A stretch of 64,000 nt of DNA from NCBI GenBank assembly GCA_027682205.1, contig JAQDAD010000001.1:62001-126000 (forward strand), in the 5' to 3' direction. The translations under genes and the position numbers were made by a program. Positions 1 to 8,328 of the stretch are shown piece by piece (position 1 is the first letter of the stretch; each line of letters opens with the position of its first letter). The DNA is from Streptococcaceae bacterium AF54-32pH5A. Lineage in GTDB: Bacteria; Bacillota; Bacilli; Lactobacillales; Streptococcaceae. The notes beneath the pieces are model-generated. The model searched no databases. It was not told the DNA's origin and was given only the letters and a program-made list of their open reading frames with translations.

Positions 1-66
1 TTTTTTATCTTCCCTTTCTATCCAGAAAAATAAGGTAAAGAGAATTACGGAAAGCGTATGAAATGG

Positions 67-95
67 TTTACTTTTTTTCAGAAATAAGCTATACT
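67..95 (+). promoter_or_regulatory. Promoter of dnaG-rpoD
   Basis: TTTACT at 67-72 and TATACT at 90-95 are 17 nt apart, which fits a SigA promoter ahead of dnaG. The remaining bases 1-66 show no gene I can support. Confidence 0.6.
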
Positions 96-133
96 AGTTA
101 ACGTGAAACTATGATAAGATGGAGGTATTGTGT

Positions 134-1894
134 ATGGTTGACAAGCAAGTCATTGAAGAAATCAAAAACAATGCCAACATTGTGGAAGTCATAGGTGACG
201 TGATTTCTTTACAAAAGGCTGGACGGAACTATTTAGGGCTCTGTCCTTTTCATGGTGAAAAGACCCCCTCTTTCAACGTTGTTGAAGACAAACAGTTTTA
301 CCATTGTTTTGGTTGTGGGCGCTCTGGAGATGTTTTTAAGTTCATCGAAGAATACCAAGGCGTGTCCTTTATGGAGGCCGTTCAGCTCTTAGGTGAGCGC
401 GTCGGTATTCAACTAGCTATGCCTATCCAGTCTCGTCCTCAACAGCTTTCTCCTCATCAAGCTCTATATGATATGCATGAAGAAGCTGCACGCTTTTACC
501 ATGCAATCCTCATGACGACCAAGATGGGAGAAGAAGCAAGGGCTTATCTCTACAAACGTGGCTTGACGGATGATGTTCTGAAACACTTTCAAATCGGACT
601 GGCTCCATCCGAGAGAAACTATCTTTACCAACGTTTATCTGGCAAGTTTGAGGAAAAGGATTTATTGGATTCGGGCTTGTTTTACCTATCAGACGGTAAT
701 CAATTTTATGATACCTTTTTCGAACGGATCATCTTTCCTTTGACCAATGACAAGGGGCAGGTTATTGCATTTTCAGGTCGTATTTGGCAAGAGACAGATA
801 ATCAGGCTGCCAAGTATAAAAATAGTCGTTCAACTGCAATTTTTAACAAGAGTTACGAATTGTATCATTTGGACAAGGCAAAAAAGGGAACAGGTAAGAT
901 CACAGAACTCTATCTGATGGAAGGTTTCATGGACGTTATCGCGGCCTACCGTGCTGGTATAGAAAATGCTGTGGCTTCTATGGGGACAGCTCTGAGCAAG
1001 GAACATGTTGATCACCTCAAACGCTTCACCAAAAAGATAGTTCTCAGCTATGATGGTGACAAGGCAGGACAGGCAGCGACAGCCAAAGCTCTGGAAGAAT
1101 TAAAAGATTTCTCAGTGGAAGTTGTCCGAGTACCTGATGCCATGGACCCAGATGAGTATTTACAAAAGAATTCTCCTGAAGATCTGGCCTACCTCTTAAC
1201 CAAGACACGTATCAGTCCCATAGAGTTCTATATTCACCAATTCAAACCTGAGAATAGTGATAACTTGCAGGCGCAAATCGAGTTCATTGAAAAGATTGCG
1301 CCCTTAATCGCCAAAGAAAAGTCTATCACTGCCCAGAATTCCTACATCCACATTCTGGCGGATAACCTACCTTCCTTTGATTACCAGCAGGTGGAACAGA
1401 TTGTAAATGAAAGTCGGATTGTTCAAAGGCAGGAGAGAGTCAAGGAGCAACCTACACCAGTAGCGATTAGTTTGCCTGTAACGCGGCAACTGACAGCAGT
1501 TATGAGAGCAGAGGCTCATCTCCTTTATAGGATGGCTGAGAATCCACTTGTTTTAAATGACTACCGATTAAGAGAAGATTTTTTCTTTGATACCCCAGAA
1601 TTTCAGATTCTTTACGAATTATTAAGTGTAGAGGGAGAAATCGGATCAGAGGAACTGTCTCATCAGACGCCTGAGGTTGAAAATGCCTGGTACCATGTTC
1701 TTGGTCTAGATTTGCCAGCAGAGATGTCGCCTGTAGAACTTTCTGAAGTCGAAGCGGCTCGAAACCGTGCCCTCCTCAGCAAGGACAACTTAAGAATTAA
1801 AAAGAAAGTGCAGGAAGCTAGTCATGTAGGAGATACAGACACAGCCTTGGAAGAATTGCAACGATTGATTTCCCAAAAGAGAAGAATGGAGTAA
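134..1894 (+). CDS. dnaG: DNA primase DnaG
   Basis: DnaG lays down RNA primers at the replication fork together with the DnaB-type helicase. The 586-residue protein has an N-terminal CHC2 zinc-binding domain (Cys37, His40, Cys58, Cys61), then the TOPRIM catalytic core with the acidic motifs LMEGFMDV and SYDGDKAG in the middle, and a diverged C-terminal helicase-interaction region. The ATG at 134 is chosen because GGAGG at 121-125 lies 8 nt upstream; an in-frame ATG at 119 overlaps that Shine-Dalgarno and would destroy its use. rpoD follows after 2 nt, so the two are co-transcribed, the usual macromolecular-synthesis arrangement without rpsU. Identification is firm. Confidence 0.97.
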   Translation: MVDKQVIEEIKNNANIVEVIGDVISLQKAGRNYLGLCPFHGEKTPSFNVVEDKQFYHCFGCGRSGDVFKFIEEYQGVSFMEAVQLLGERVGIQLAMPIQSRPQQLSPHQALYDMHEEAARFYHAILMTTKMGEEARAYLYKRGLTDDVLKHFQIGLAPSERNYLYQRLSGKFEEKDLLDSGLFYLSDGNQFYDTFFERIIFPLTNDKGQVIAFSGRIWQETDNQAAKYKNSRSTAIFNKSYELYHLDKAKKGTGKITELYLMEGFMDVIAAYRAGIENAVASMGTALSKEHVDHLKRFTKKIVLSYDGDKAGQAATAKALEELKDFSVEVVRVPDAMDPDEYLQKNSPEDLAYLLTKTRISPIEFYIHQFKPENSDNLQAQIEFIEKIAPLIAKEKSITAQNSYIHILADNLPSFDYQQVEQIVNESRIVQRQERVKEQPTPVAISLPVTRQLTAVMRAEAHLLYRMAENPLVLNDYRLREDFFFDTPEFQILYELLSVEGEIGSEELSHQTPEVENAWYHVLGLDLPAEMSPVELSEVEAARNRALLSKDNLRIKKKVQEASHVGDTDTALEELQRLISQKRRME

Positions 1895-1896
1895 TA

Positions 1897-3006
1897 ATGG
1901 CAACAAAACAAAAAGAAGTAACTACATTTGATGTGCAAGTAGCAGACTTTATCCGTAACCACAAAAAAACAGGAACAGCAACAGACGATGAAATCAACTC
2001 AAGTCTGGTGATTCCTTTTACTTTAGATGCAGACGGTATTGAAGACCTTTTGCAACGGATCCAGGATGCTGGAATTTCTATCACGGATAACGAAGGAAAT
2101 CCAAGTGCGCGTGTCCTTAGTACAGAAGAAGAACCTGAACTCAGTGATGAGGATTTGATTGGCTCTACCTCTGCCAAGGTTAATGACCCTGTCCGTATGT
2201 ATTTGAAGGAAATTGGGGTTGTTCCTCTCTTGACTAATGAAGAGGAAAAAGAATTGGCCCTAGCTGTTGAAGCTGGTGATATCGAAGCCAAACAGCGTCT
2301 TGCAGAAGCCAACCTACGTTTGGTAGTTTCGATTGCTAAGCGATACGTAGGTCGTGGTATGCAGTTTCTTGATTTGATTCAAGAAGGTAACATGGGCTTG
2401 ATGAAAGCCGTGGACAAATTTGACTATTCAAAAGGCTTTAAGTTTTCTACTTATGCAACTTGGTGGATTCGTCAGGCGATCACTCGTGCCATCGCTGATC
2501 AGGCTCGTACCATTCGTATTCCTGTTCACATGGTTGAAACCATTAACAAGCTTGTCCGTGAACAACGTAATCTCCTTCAAGAATTGGGTCAAGATCCAAC
2601 TCCTGAGCAAATCGCTGAGCGCATGGATATGACACCCGACAAGGTGCGTGAGATCTTGAAAATCGCCCAAGAGCCAGTATCTCTTGAAACACCGATTGGT
2701 GAAGAGGACGATAGCCACCTTGGGGACTTTATCGAAGACGAAGTGATTGAAAATCCAGTGGACTACACAACTCGTATCGTTTTGCGTGAGCAGTTGGATG
2801 AAGTCTTGGATACTCTCACAGACCGTGAAGAGAACGTTTTGCGCCTTCGTTTCGGTTTGGATGATGGGAAAATGCGCACCCTTGAAGATGTTGGTAAAGT
2901 CTTTAACGTAACTCGTGAACGTATCCGTCAGATCGAGGCCAAGGCTTTGAGAAAATTGCGCCAACCAAGTCGCAGCAAACCGCTTCGTGATTTTATTGAA
3001 GATTAA
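1897..3006 (+). CDS. rpoD: Housekeeping RNA polymerase sigma factor RpoD (SigA)
   Basis: This is the primary sigma-70 factor that directs RNA polymerase to the TTGACA/TATAAT promoters seen across the window. The 369-residue length is typical of Firmicute SigA, which lacks the long non-conserved insert of the E. coli protein. Region 2 contains the -10 recognition helix with [14 protein letters not shown]. Region 3 follows at [12 protein letters not shown]. Region 4 carries the -35 helix-turn-helix around [21 protein letters not shown] near the C-terminus. The start lies 2 nt after the dnaG stop; its Shine-Dalgarno (GGAG, 1888-1891) is inside dnaG, consistent with coupled expression. Confidence 0.98.
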   Translation: MATKQKEVTTFDVQVADFIRNHKKTGTATDDEINSSLVIPFTLDADGIEDLLQRIQDAGISITDNEGNPSARVLSTEEEPELSDEDLIGSTSAKVNDPVRMYLKEIGVVPLLTNEEEKELALAVEAGDIEAKQRLAEANLRLVVSIAKRYVGRGMQFLDLIQEGNMGLMKAVDKFDYSKGFKFSTYATWWIRQAITRAIADQARTIRIPVHMVETINKLVREQRNLLQELGQDPTPEQIAERMDMTPDKVREILKIAQEPVSLETPIGEEDDSHLGDFIEDEVIENPVDYTTRIVLREQLDEVLDTLTDREENVLRLRFGLDDGKMRTLEDVGKVFNVTRERIRQIEAKALRKLRQPSRSKPLRDFIED

Positions 3007-3020
3007 GAGTGAGGATGAAC

Positions 3021-3350
3021 ATGGCTTATACAGAAGAGCAAATTGAGGCTATTAAAACACGTATTTTAAACGCTTTGGAAGAAGTCATCGATCCTGAGTT
3101 GGGGATTGATATTGTCAACCTAGGTTTGATTTATGAAATTCGTTTTGATGGTGAAACTGGTCACACTGAAATTGATATGACCTTGACAACTATGGGTTGC
3201 CCACTGGCTGACCTCTTAACAGACCAGATACACGATGCGATAACAGATGTGCCTGAGGTAACCAATACCGAAGTTAAATTGGTCTGGTATCCAGCTTGGA
3301 CTGTTGAAAAAATGAGTCGCTATGCACGTATCGCCCTAGGAATTAAATAA
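3021..3350 (+). CDS. MIP18/DUF59-family metal-sulfur cluster assembly protein
   Basis: A 109-residue single-domain protein of the MIP18 (DUF59, SufT/PaaD-like) family, which assists maturation or repair of iron-sulfur proteins. The family signature ALEEVIDPELGIDIVNLGLI is near the N-terminus and the conserved cysteine lies in TTMGCPLADL. In-frame GTG (3009) and ATG (3015) codons lie upstream, but GTGAGG at 3009-3014 is the only Shine-Dalgarno and is spaced 6 nt from the ATG at 3021, so that start is chosen. It is the last gene of the dnaG-rpoD unit. The family assignment is strong; the exact client proteins are unknown. Confidence 0.9.
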   Translation: MAYTEEQIEAIKTRILNALEEVIDPELGIDIVNLGLIYEIRFDGETGHTEIDMTLTTMGCPLADLLTDQIHDAITDVPEVTNTEVKLVWYPAWTVEKMSRYARIALGIK

Positions 3351-3366
3351 AGACTAAGAAAAATGT

Positions 3367-3423
3367 GAGAGACGATTGGAAAATGAGGAAATCTCCTTCT
3401 TTTTCCTTTGGTCTCTTCTTTCT
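3367..3423 (+). terminator. Probable terminator of dnaG-rpoD operon
   Basis: AGAGAC (3368-3373) pairs with GTCTCT (3411-3416), with GGAAAA/TTTTCC nested inside, followed by a pyrimidine-rich TTCTTTCTTTT tract. The loop is long, so efficiency is uncertain. Confidence 0.5.
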
Positions 3424-3447
3424 TTTGCTGATTTTCTGGAAATAAAA

Positions 3448-3456
3448 TGGTATAAT
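3448..3456 (+). promoter_or_regulatory. Extended -10 promoter of cpoA operon
   Basis: TGG at 3448-3450 plus TATAAT at 3451-3456 is a perfect extended -10 box. No good -35 lies at 16-18 nt. Transcription would start at about 3463-3464, at or next to the cpoA start codon. Confidence 0.8.
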
Positions 3457-3463
3457 GAATGGT

Positions 3464-4507
3464 ATGGAAAACGAAAAATTGCGTGTTAATATGCTAAGTT
3501 CAAGTGAAAAAGTAGCTGGTCAAGGAGTATCAGGCGCCTACCGTGAGTTGGTACGCCTCCTACATCGAGATGCCCAAGATCAGTTAATTGTTACGGAGAA
3601 TCTTCCTATTGAGGCTGATGTAACCCACTTTCATACCATTGATTTCCCTTATTATTTATCTACATTCCAAAAGAAGCGATCTGGGAGAAAAATTGGCTAT
3701 GTGCATTTTTTGCCTGATACGCTTGAGGGGAGTTTGAAAATTCCATTTTTCTTAAAGGGAATTATCAAACGCTATGTTTTTTCATTTTACAACCGAATGG
3801 AACACTTGGTGGTGGTTAATCCCATGTTTATCGAGGATTTGGTGGCAGCTGGTATTCCACGTGAAAAAGTAACTTATATTCCAAATTTTGTAAATAAGGA
3901 AAAATGGCATCCACTGCCAGCTGACCAAGTAGCAAAACTTCGTCAGGAAATGGATTTAGCTGAGGATCAGTTTGTTGTTGTCGGTGCAGGTCAGGTTCAG
4001 AAACGTAAAGGAATTGATGACTTTATCCGCCTTGCGGAGGAATTGCCAGAAATTACTTTTATCTGGGCTGGAGGTTTTTCATTTGGCGGGATGACAGATG
4101 GTTATGAACGCTATAAAAAAATCATGGACAATCCACCTAAAAATCTAATTTTCCCAGGTATAGTTCCTCCAGAGCGAATGCGAGAGCTCTATGCTTTAGC
4201 GGATCTCTTCTTGCTACCAAGTTACAACGAATTATTCCCGATGACCATCTTAGAGGCAGCTAGTTGTGAAGCGCCGATTATGTTGAGGGATTTAGATCTA
4301 TACAAGGTCATTCTCGAAGGGAATTATCGTGCTACAGGTGATGTTTCCGAGATGAGAGAAGCCATTCTCGAATACAAAAATCATCCTGAAAAGTTGAAAG
4401 ACCTGAAAGAAAAAGCTAGAGAGATTTCTAAAGAGTATTCAGAAGAGCATTTATTAGAAATCTGGTTGAAGTTCTATCGGGAGCAGGCGGCTCTAGGCAA
4501 AAAGTGA
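3464..4507 (+). CDS. cpoA: CpoA-type glycosyltransferase (galactosyl-glucosyl-diacylglycerol synthase)
   Basis: A GT4-type glycosyltransferase of 347 residues. In S. pneumoniae CpoA adds the second sugar to monoglucosyl-diacylglycerol, giving the bilayer-forming glycolipid, and its mutants show altered beta-lactam susceptibility. The C-terminal half holds the nucleotide-sugar fold, with GAGQVQKRKGIDDFI and the E-x7-E type segment around PSYNELFPMTILEAAS. There is no hydrophobic anchor, so peripheral attachment to the inner membrane face is expected. The ATG at 3464 begins 7 nt after the -10 box and has no Shine-Dalgarno; ATGs at 3455 and 3491 also lack one. It heads the operon cpoA, glucosyltransferase, PspC-domain protein, DUF4044 protein and obg, the pneumococcal order as I remember it. 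Confidence 0.88.
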   Translation: MENEKLRVNMLSSSEKVAGQGVSGAYRELVRLLHRDAQDQLIVTENLPIEADVTHFHTIDFPYYLSTFQKKRSGRKIGYVHFLPDTLEGSLKIPFFLKGIIKRYVFSFYNRMEHLVVVNPMFIEDLVAAGIPREKVTYIPNFVNKEKWHPLPADQVAKLRQEMDLAEDQFVVVGAGQVQKRKGIDDFIRLAEELPEITFIWAGGFSFGGMTDGYERYKKIMDNPPKNLIFPGIVPPERMRELYALADLFLLPSYNELFPMTILEAASCEAPIMLRDLDLYKVILEGNYRATGDVSEMREAILEYKNHPEKLKDLKEKAREISKEYSEEHLLEIWLKFYREQAALGKK

Positions 4508-4515
4508 GGTAATCT

Positions 4516-5832
4516 ATGCGAATTGGTTTATTTACTGACACCTATTTCCCTCAGGTTTCTGGGGTTGCGACTAGTATTCGAACCTTAAAGACAGAGCTTG
4601 AAAAGCAGGGACATGCAGTTTTTATCTTTACAACCACTGATAAAGACGTGAACCGCTACGAGGATTGGCAAATTATCCGAATTCCGAGTGTTCCCTTCTT
4701 TGCATTTAAGGATCGACGTTTTGCTTATCGTGGCTTTACAAAGGCACTTGAGATTGCTAAACAGTATCAGCTAGATATCATTCATACGCAAACAGAGTTT
4801 TCACTAGGTTTACTAGGGATTTGGATTGCAAGAGAATTGAAGATTCCTGTTATTCATACTTACCACACCCAGTACGAAGACTATGTGCATTATATTGCTA
4901 AAGGTATGTTGATTCGGCCAAATATGGTAAAATATCTGGTAAGGGGCTTCCTTCACGATGTGGATGGAGTGATTTGTCCTAGTGAGATTGTTCGGGACCT
5001 TCTATCTAAGTACAAGGTTAAGGTTGAAAAGCGTGTTATCCCAACTGGGATTGAGCTCGCTAAGTTTGAACGCCCTGAGATTAAGGAAGAAAATTTAGCT
5101 GCCCTTCGACTTAAACTTGGGATTAAAGAAGACGAGAAAATGTTACTGAGTCTTTCTCGTATCTCCTATGAGAAGAATATCCAAGCGGTCCTAGCTGCCT
5201 TTGCTCAGGTTTTGAAAGAAGAAAACAAGGTGAAGCTGGTTGTTGCTGGTGACGGTCCTTATCTGGACAGTCTGAAAGAACAAGCCGTCCAGTTGCAAAT
5301 CCAAGATCAGGTGATTTTTACTGGTATGATCGCCCCAAGTGAAACAGCCTTGTACTATAAGGCGGCAGATTTCTTTATCTCTGCATCTACTAGTGAAACC
5401 CAAGGCCTGACTTATCTAGAGAGTCTAGCCAGTGGAACGCCTGTCATTGCTCATGGTAATCCTTATCTGGATAATCTGATCAGTGACAAGATGTTTGGAA
5501 CTCTCTACTATGGAGAACAGGATCTTGCGGGTGCCATCTTGGAGGCTTTGATTGCCACTCCAGATATGGATGAGCAGAAGTTAGCTGACAAGTTGTATGA
5601 GATTTCTGCTGAGAATTTTGGGAAACGAGTCCATGAGTTTTATCTCGATGCCATTATTTCAAATAAATTTGAGCAGGAACTACGTGGCGACGAACCCATG
5701 ACACAGCGATTCTTAAAAACTATTTTGTACCTACCTCAGCAGGCTGTTTCAGCTCCAGTTAAAGAGTCCAAACGAATATTAAAGGCTTCTAAAAAGCAGT
5801 TGTCTAGCATCCGGGATTACTGGAGAGATTAG
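4516..5832 (+). CDS. Monoglucosyl-diacylglycerol synthase (GT4)
   Basis: A 438-residue GT4 glycosyltransferase that should transfer glucose to diacylglycerol, the step before CpoA in glycolipid and lipoteichoic acid anchor synthesis. The N-terminus carries the DTYFPQVSGVATSIRTL acceptor-side motif of this family. A middle basic/amphipathic stretch near HDVDGVICPS precedes the donor-binding fold (SLSRISYEKNI), and the active-site segment SETQGLTYLESLASG follows. The last 50 residues are lysine-rich and may aid binding to acidic lipids. It starts 8 nt after cpoA with GAGGT as ribosome site. Assignment rests on similarity to the remembered Acholeplasma/pneumococcal MGS enzymes and on position beside cpoA. 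Confidence 0.85.
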   Translation: MRIGLFTDTYFPQVSGVATSIRTLKTELEKQGHAVFIFTTTDKDVNRYEDWQIIRIPSVPFFAFKDRRFAYRGFTKALEIAKQYQLDIIHTQTEFSLGLLGIWIARELKIPVIHTYHTQYEDYVHYIAKGMLIRPNMVKYLVRGFLHDVDGVICPSEIVRDLLSKYKVKVEKRVIPTGIELAKFERPEIKEENLAALRLKLGIKEDEKMLLSLSRISYEKNIQAVLAAFAQVLKEENKVKLVVAGDGPYLDSLKEQAVQLQIQDQVIFTGMIAPSETALYYKAADFFISASTSETQGLTYLESLASGTPVIAHGNPYLDNLISDKMFGTLYYGEQDLAGAILEALIATPDMDEQKLADKLYEISAENFGKRVHEFYLDAIISNKFEQELRGDEPMTQRFLKTILYLPQQAVSAPVKESKRILKASKKQLSSIRDYWRD

Positions 5833-5854
5833 TAAAAATATAGGAGAATAAAAG

Positions 5855-6046
5855 ATGGCCAAAAAATTTATGAGAAGTGGAAGAGACCAGAAAATTGGCG
5901 GTGTTTGCGCAGGAGTAGCCCACTATTTTGATATTGATCCCACCATTGTTCGTGTGATTTGGGGTGTTCTTGCCTTTTGTTATGGGGCAGGGATACTTGC
6001 TTACTTGATTTTATGGGTAATTGCACCTGTTTCTAGCGAATATTAA
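5855..6046 (+). CDS. Small PspC-domain membrane protein
   Basis: A 63-residue protein made almost entirely of a PspC domain (the phage-shock-protein C module; unrelated to the pneumococcal choline-binding PspC). The basic N-terminus with KIGGVCAGVAHYFDIDPTIVR is the family signature, and one membrane segment spans about residues 35-58. It lies 22 nt after the glucosyltransferase with AGGAG upstream. PspC modules are linked to envelope-stress sensing, and its place between glycolipid synthases and obg suggests a membrane role, but no function can be read from the sequence itself. Confidence 0.85.
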   Translation: MAKKFMRSGRDQKIGGVCAGVAHYFDIDPTIVRVIWGVLAFCYGAGILAYLILWVIAPVSSEY

Positions 6047-6087
6047 GAGAATCGGAATAGAACAAAGAGAAATAAAAAGGAGTCCAA

Positions 6088-6222
6088 ATGGCTTTTGGAG
6101 ATAATGGAAAACGTAAAAAAACAATGTTTGAAAAAGTAACGCTTTTTGTCGTGCTAATTATGTTGTTTGTAACCCTTGCTGGTATCTTTGCGACAGCGCT
6201 TGGAGCTTTTAGCAGATTCTAA
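6088..6222 (+). CDS. 44-residue DUF4044-type membrane protein
   Basis: A tiny frame with start AAGGAGTCCAA-ATG and stop TAA, giving 44 residues. The first 17 are polar and basic (GDNGKRKKT), followed by one transmembrane helix (VTLFVVLIMLFVTLAGIFA) and a short tail. It fits the DUF4044 family of streptococcal single-pass proteins. The strong Shine-Dalgarno and operon position between the PspC-domain gene and obg support it being real. Function unknown. Confidence 0.8.
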   Translation: MAFGDNGKRKKTMFEKVTLFVVLIMLFVTLAGIFATALGAFSRF

Positions 6223-6292
6223 GCAAGTTGCTAAGATAGAAACAATAACTAATGACTGGATTTTCCAGTCCTTTTTAAAGTGAGAAGAAAAT

Positions 6293-7603
6293 ATGAGTAT
6301 GTTTTTAGATACAGCCAAGATTAAGGTCAAGGCTGGTAATGGTGGTGATGGTATGGTTGCTTTTCGCCGTGAAAAATATGTCCCTAATGGCGGGCCTTGG
6401 GGTGGTGATGGTGGACGTGGAGGTAACGTTGTTTTTGTTGTAGACGAAGGCTTGCGTACCTTGATGGATTTCCGCTATAACCGTCATTTTAAGGCCGAAT
6501 CCGGTGAAAAAGGGATGACTAAAGGAATGCATGGGCGTGGTGCAGAAGACCTTCGTGTTCGTGTACCACAAGGAACGACTGTACGTGATGCTGAGACAGG
6601 AAAAGTCATTACAGACTTGATTGAGCATGGCCAAGAATTTATCGTGGCACATGGCGGTCGTGGTGGTCGTGGAAATATCCGTTTTGCCACACCAAAAAAT
6701 CCTGCACCTGAAATCTCTGAGAATGGAGAACCAGGTCAAGAACGTGAGTTGCAACTGGAATTGAAGATTCTAGCGGATGTCGGCTTGGTCGGTTTCCCAT
6801 CTGTAGGGAAATCAACACTTTTAAGTGTTATCACATCTGCTAAACCCAAAATCGGTGCTTACCACTTTACGACGATTGTCCCTAATCTAGGTATGGTTCG
6901 TACGCAGTCAGGTGAATCTTTTGCAGTAGCAGACCTTCCGGGTTTGATTGAAGGAGCTAGTCAGGGTGTCGGATTGGGAACCCAGTTTCTCCGTCATATC
7001 GAACGCACACGAGTCATCCTCCATGTCATCGATATGTCTGCTAGTGAAGGTCGTGATCCTTACGAAGATTATCTTGCTATTAATAAAGAATTGGAGTCCT
7101 ACAACCTTCGTCTTATGGAGCGTCCGCAGATTATTGTAGCCAACAAGATGGACATGCCTGAAAGTCAGGAAAATCTTGAAGCCTTCAAGAAGAAATTGGC
7201 AGCAAACTACGACGAGTTTGAAGAACTACCAGCCATCTTCCCTATTTCTGGTTTAACCAAGCAAGGGTTGGCTACTCTTTTGGATGCGACAGCTGAATTG
7301 TTGGATAAGACTCCAGAGTTCTTGCTCTATGACGAGTCTGATATGGAGGAAGAAGCTTACTATGGCTTTGATGAGGAAGAAAAAGCATTTGAAATTAGTC
7401 GTGATGACGATGCGACATGGGTGCTTTCTGGTGAAAAACTCATGAAACTCTTTAACATGACTAACTTTGACCGTGATGAGTCTGTCATGAAGTTTGCTCG
7501 TCAGTTACGTGGTATGGGGGTTGATGAAGCCCTTCGTGCGCGTGGAGCCAAGGATGGAGACTTGGTACGAATTGGTAAATTTGAGTTTGAATTTGTAGAC
7601 TAG
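6293..7603 (+). CDS. obg: GTPase Obg (CgtA)
   Basis: Essential ribosome-associated GTPase acting in late 50S assembly and in growth and stress control. The 436-residue protein has the glycine-rich Obg fold in residues 1-158 ([19 protein letters not shown] at the start). The G domain has P-loop GFPSVGKST, switch motif [10 protein letters not shown] and NKMD, and the C-terminal OCT domain completes the family architecture. The acidic linker [18 protein letters not shown] separates the last two domains. It is the fifth gene of the cpoA operon. Confidence 0.97.
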   Translation: MSMFLDTAKIKVKAGNGGDGMVAFRREKYVPNGGPWGGDGGRGGNVVFVVDEGLRTLMDFRYNRHFKAESGEKGMTKGMHGRGAEDLRVRVPQGTTVRDAETGKVITDLIEHGQEFIVAHGGRGGRGNIRFATPKNPAPEISENGEPGQERELQLELKILADVGLVGFPSVGKSTLLSVITSAKPKIGAYHFTTIVPNLGMVRTQSGESFAVADLPGLIEGASQGVGLGTQFLRHIERTRVILHVIDMSASEGRDPYEDYLAINKELESYNLRLMERPQIIVANKMDMPESQENLEAFKKKLAANYDEFEELPAIFPISGLTKQGLATLLDATAELLDKTPEFLLYDESDMEEEAYYGFDEEEKAFEISRDDDATWVLSGEKLMKLFNMTNFDRDESVMKFARQLRGMGVDEALRARGAKDGDLVRIGKFEFEFVD

Positions 7604-7612
7604 GAGATCGAT

Positions 7613-7786
7613 ATGGGAGATAAACCGATATCATTCCGAGATGCAGATGGAAATTTTGTTTCTGCAGCAGATGTATGGAATGAAAAGAAACTAGAAGAAT
7701 TGTTTAATCGTCTCAATCCCAAACGTGCTATTAGATTAGCACGAGAAAAAAAAGGCAATGAGAAGGCTGATAAAGAAGAAAAATAG
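7613..7786 (+). CDS. 57-residue protein of unknown function downstream of obg
   Basis: Start ATG with AGGAG at 7602-7606 and stop TAG at 7784. The protein is soluble and highly charged: a short N-terminal part (GDKPISFRDADGNFVSAADVW) followed by a lysine/glutamate-rich helix to the end. I do not recognise a family. It is 9 nt after obg and directly before the operon terminator, so it is co-transcribed and probably linked to ribosome or growth control only by position. Confidence 0.75.
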   Translation: MGDKPISFRDADGNFVSAADVWNEKKLEELFNRLNPKRAIRLAREKKGNEKADKEEK

Positions 7787-7810
7787 CCTATCAACATTGA
7801 TAAAAGAGAA

Positions 7811-7845
7811 CCCCGTGATCGTATTTATCACGGGGAATTTTTTAG
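7811..7845. terminator. Bidirectional terminator between obg operon and argR-like gene
   Basis: Perfect 9-bp stem CCCCGTGAT (7811-7819) / ATCACGGGG (7827-7835), followed by AATTTTTTA on the plus strand and TTCTCTTTTA on the minus strand. It can serve both convergent units. Confidence 0.9.
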
Positions 7846-8312
7846 TCATTGAAGAAAAATGGTGGCGCAAATTTTTTAAGAATTTCAAAGCAAGTCTGTG
7901 CTTCTTCAGCGTTTTCACAGATAAGAAGGCAGACATCATCACCACATACGGTGGCAATGATTTGTTTAAAATTGAGAGCATCGAGAACAGCTCCAAACGA
8001 TTGGGCAAGGCCTGGCAAGGTTTTGAGGACAACCTGATGCTGGACAGGGCGTAGCATGACCAAGCCATCCTCCATATAGTTTTCCAAGCGTTTTTCCCAC
8101 TTGGAGATGGAACCAGTATTTAAAACATAGTAAGAATGTTCTGCCTCGCGAACCTTTGAAAGGTTCATAGTCTTGATATCGCGTGAGAGAGTAGCCTGTG
8201 TGACTTGGATGTCGTTTTCAGCTAGTAAGGCTTGCAACTCTGCCTGTGTATGAATCTTATTTTTGGCTACAAGCGCACGGATGAGTTGGTGTCTATGTTC
8301 AGATTTATTCAT
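7842..8312 (-). CDS. ArgR-family transcriptional regulator
   Basis: A 156-residue arginine-repressor family protein. The N-terminal winged helix (residues 1-70) includes TQATLSRDIKTMNLSK, and the C-terminal oligomerisation/arginine-binding domain contains the paired aspartates in CGDD. The start at 8312 is set by GGAGGCAGCT just upstream; an upstream in-frame ATG at 8366 lies within pepX and lacks such a site. It begins 16 nt after the pepX stop, so peptidase and regulator are one transcript. Streptococci carry several ArgR/AhrC paralogues, so I give no specific symbol; control of peptide or arginine use is an inference. Confidence 0.88.
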   Translation of the reverse strand: MNKSEHRHQLIRALVAKNKIHTQAELQALLAENDIQVTQATLSRDIKTMNLSKVREAEHSYYVLNTGSISKWEKRLENYMEDGLVMLRPVQHQVVLKTLPGLAQSFGAVLDALNFKQIIATVCGDDVCLLICENAEEAQTCFEILKKFAPPFFFND

Positions 8313-8328
8313 AAAGAGCTGCCTCCTT

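Noticed and set aside
119-134. Upstream in-frame ATG for dnaG
   Set aside because: It overlaps the GGAGG that serves the ATG at 134.
1818-2312. Open frame of 164 codons on the minus strand across dnaG/rpoD
   Set aside because: Lies antisense to two certain genes, has no ribosome site and a Ser-rich composition typical of a shadow frame.
2428-2964. 178-codon minus-strand frame inside rpoD
   Set aside because: Antisense shadow of conserved sigma-factor sequence; no family features.
6305-6754. 149-codon minus-strand frame inside obg
   Set aside because: Antisense to the glycine-rich Obg fold; Thr/Cys-rich nonsense.
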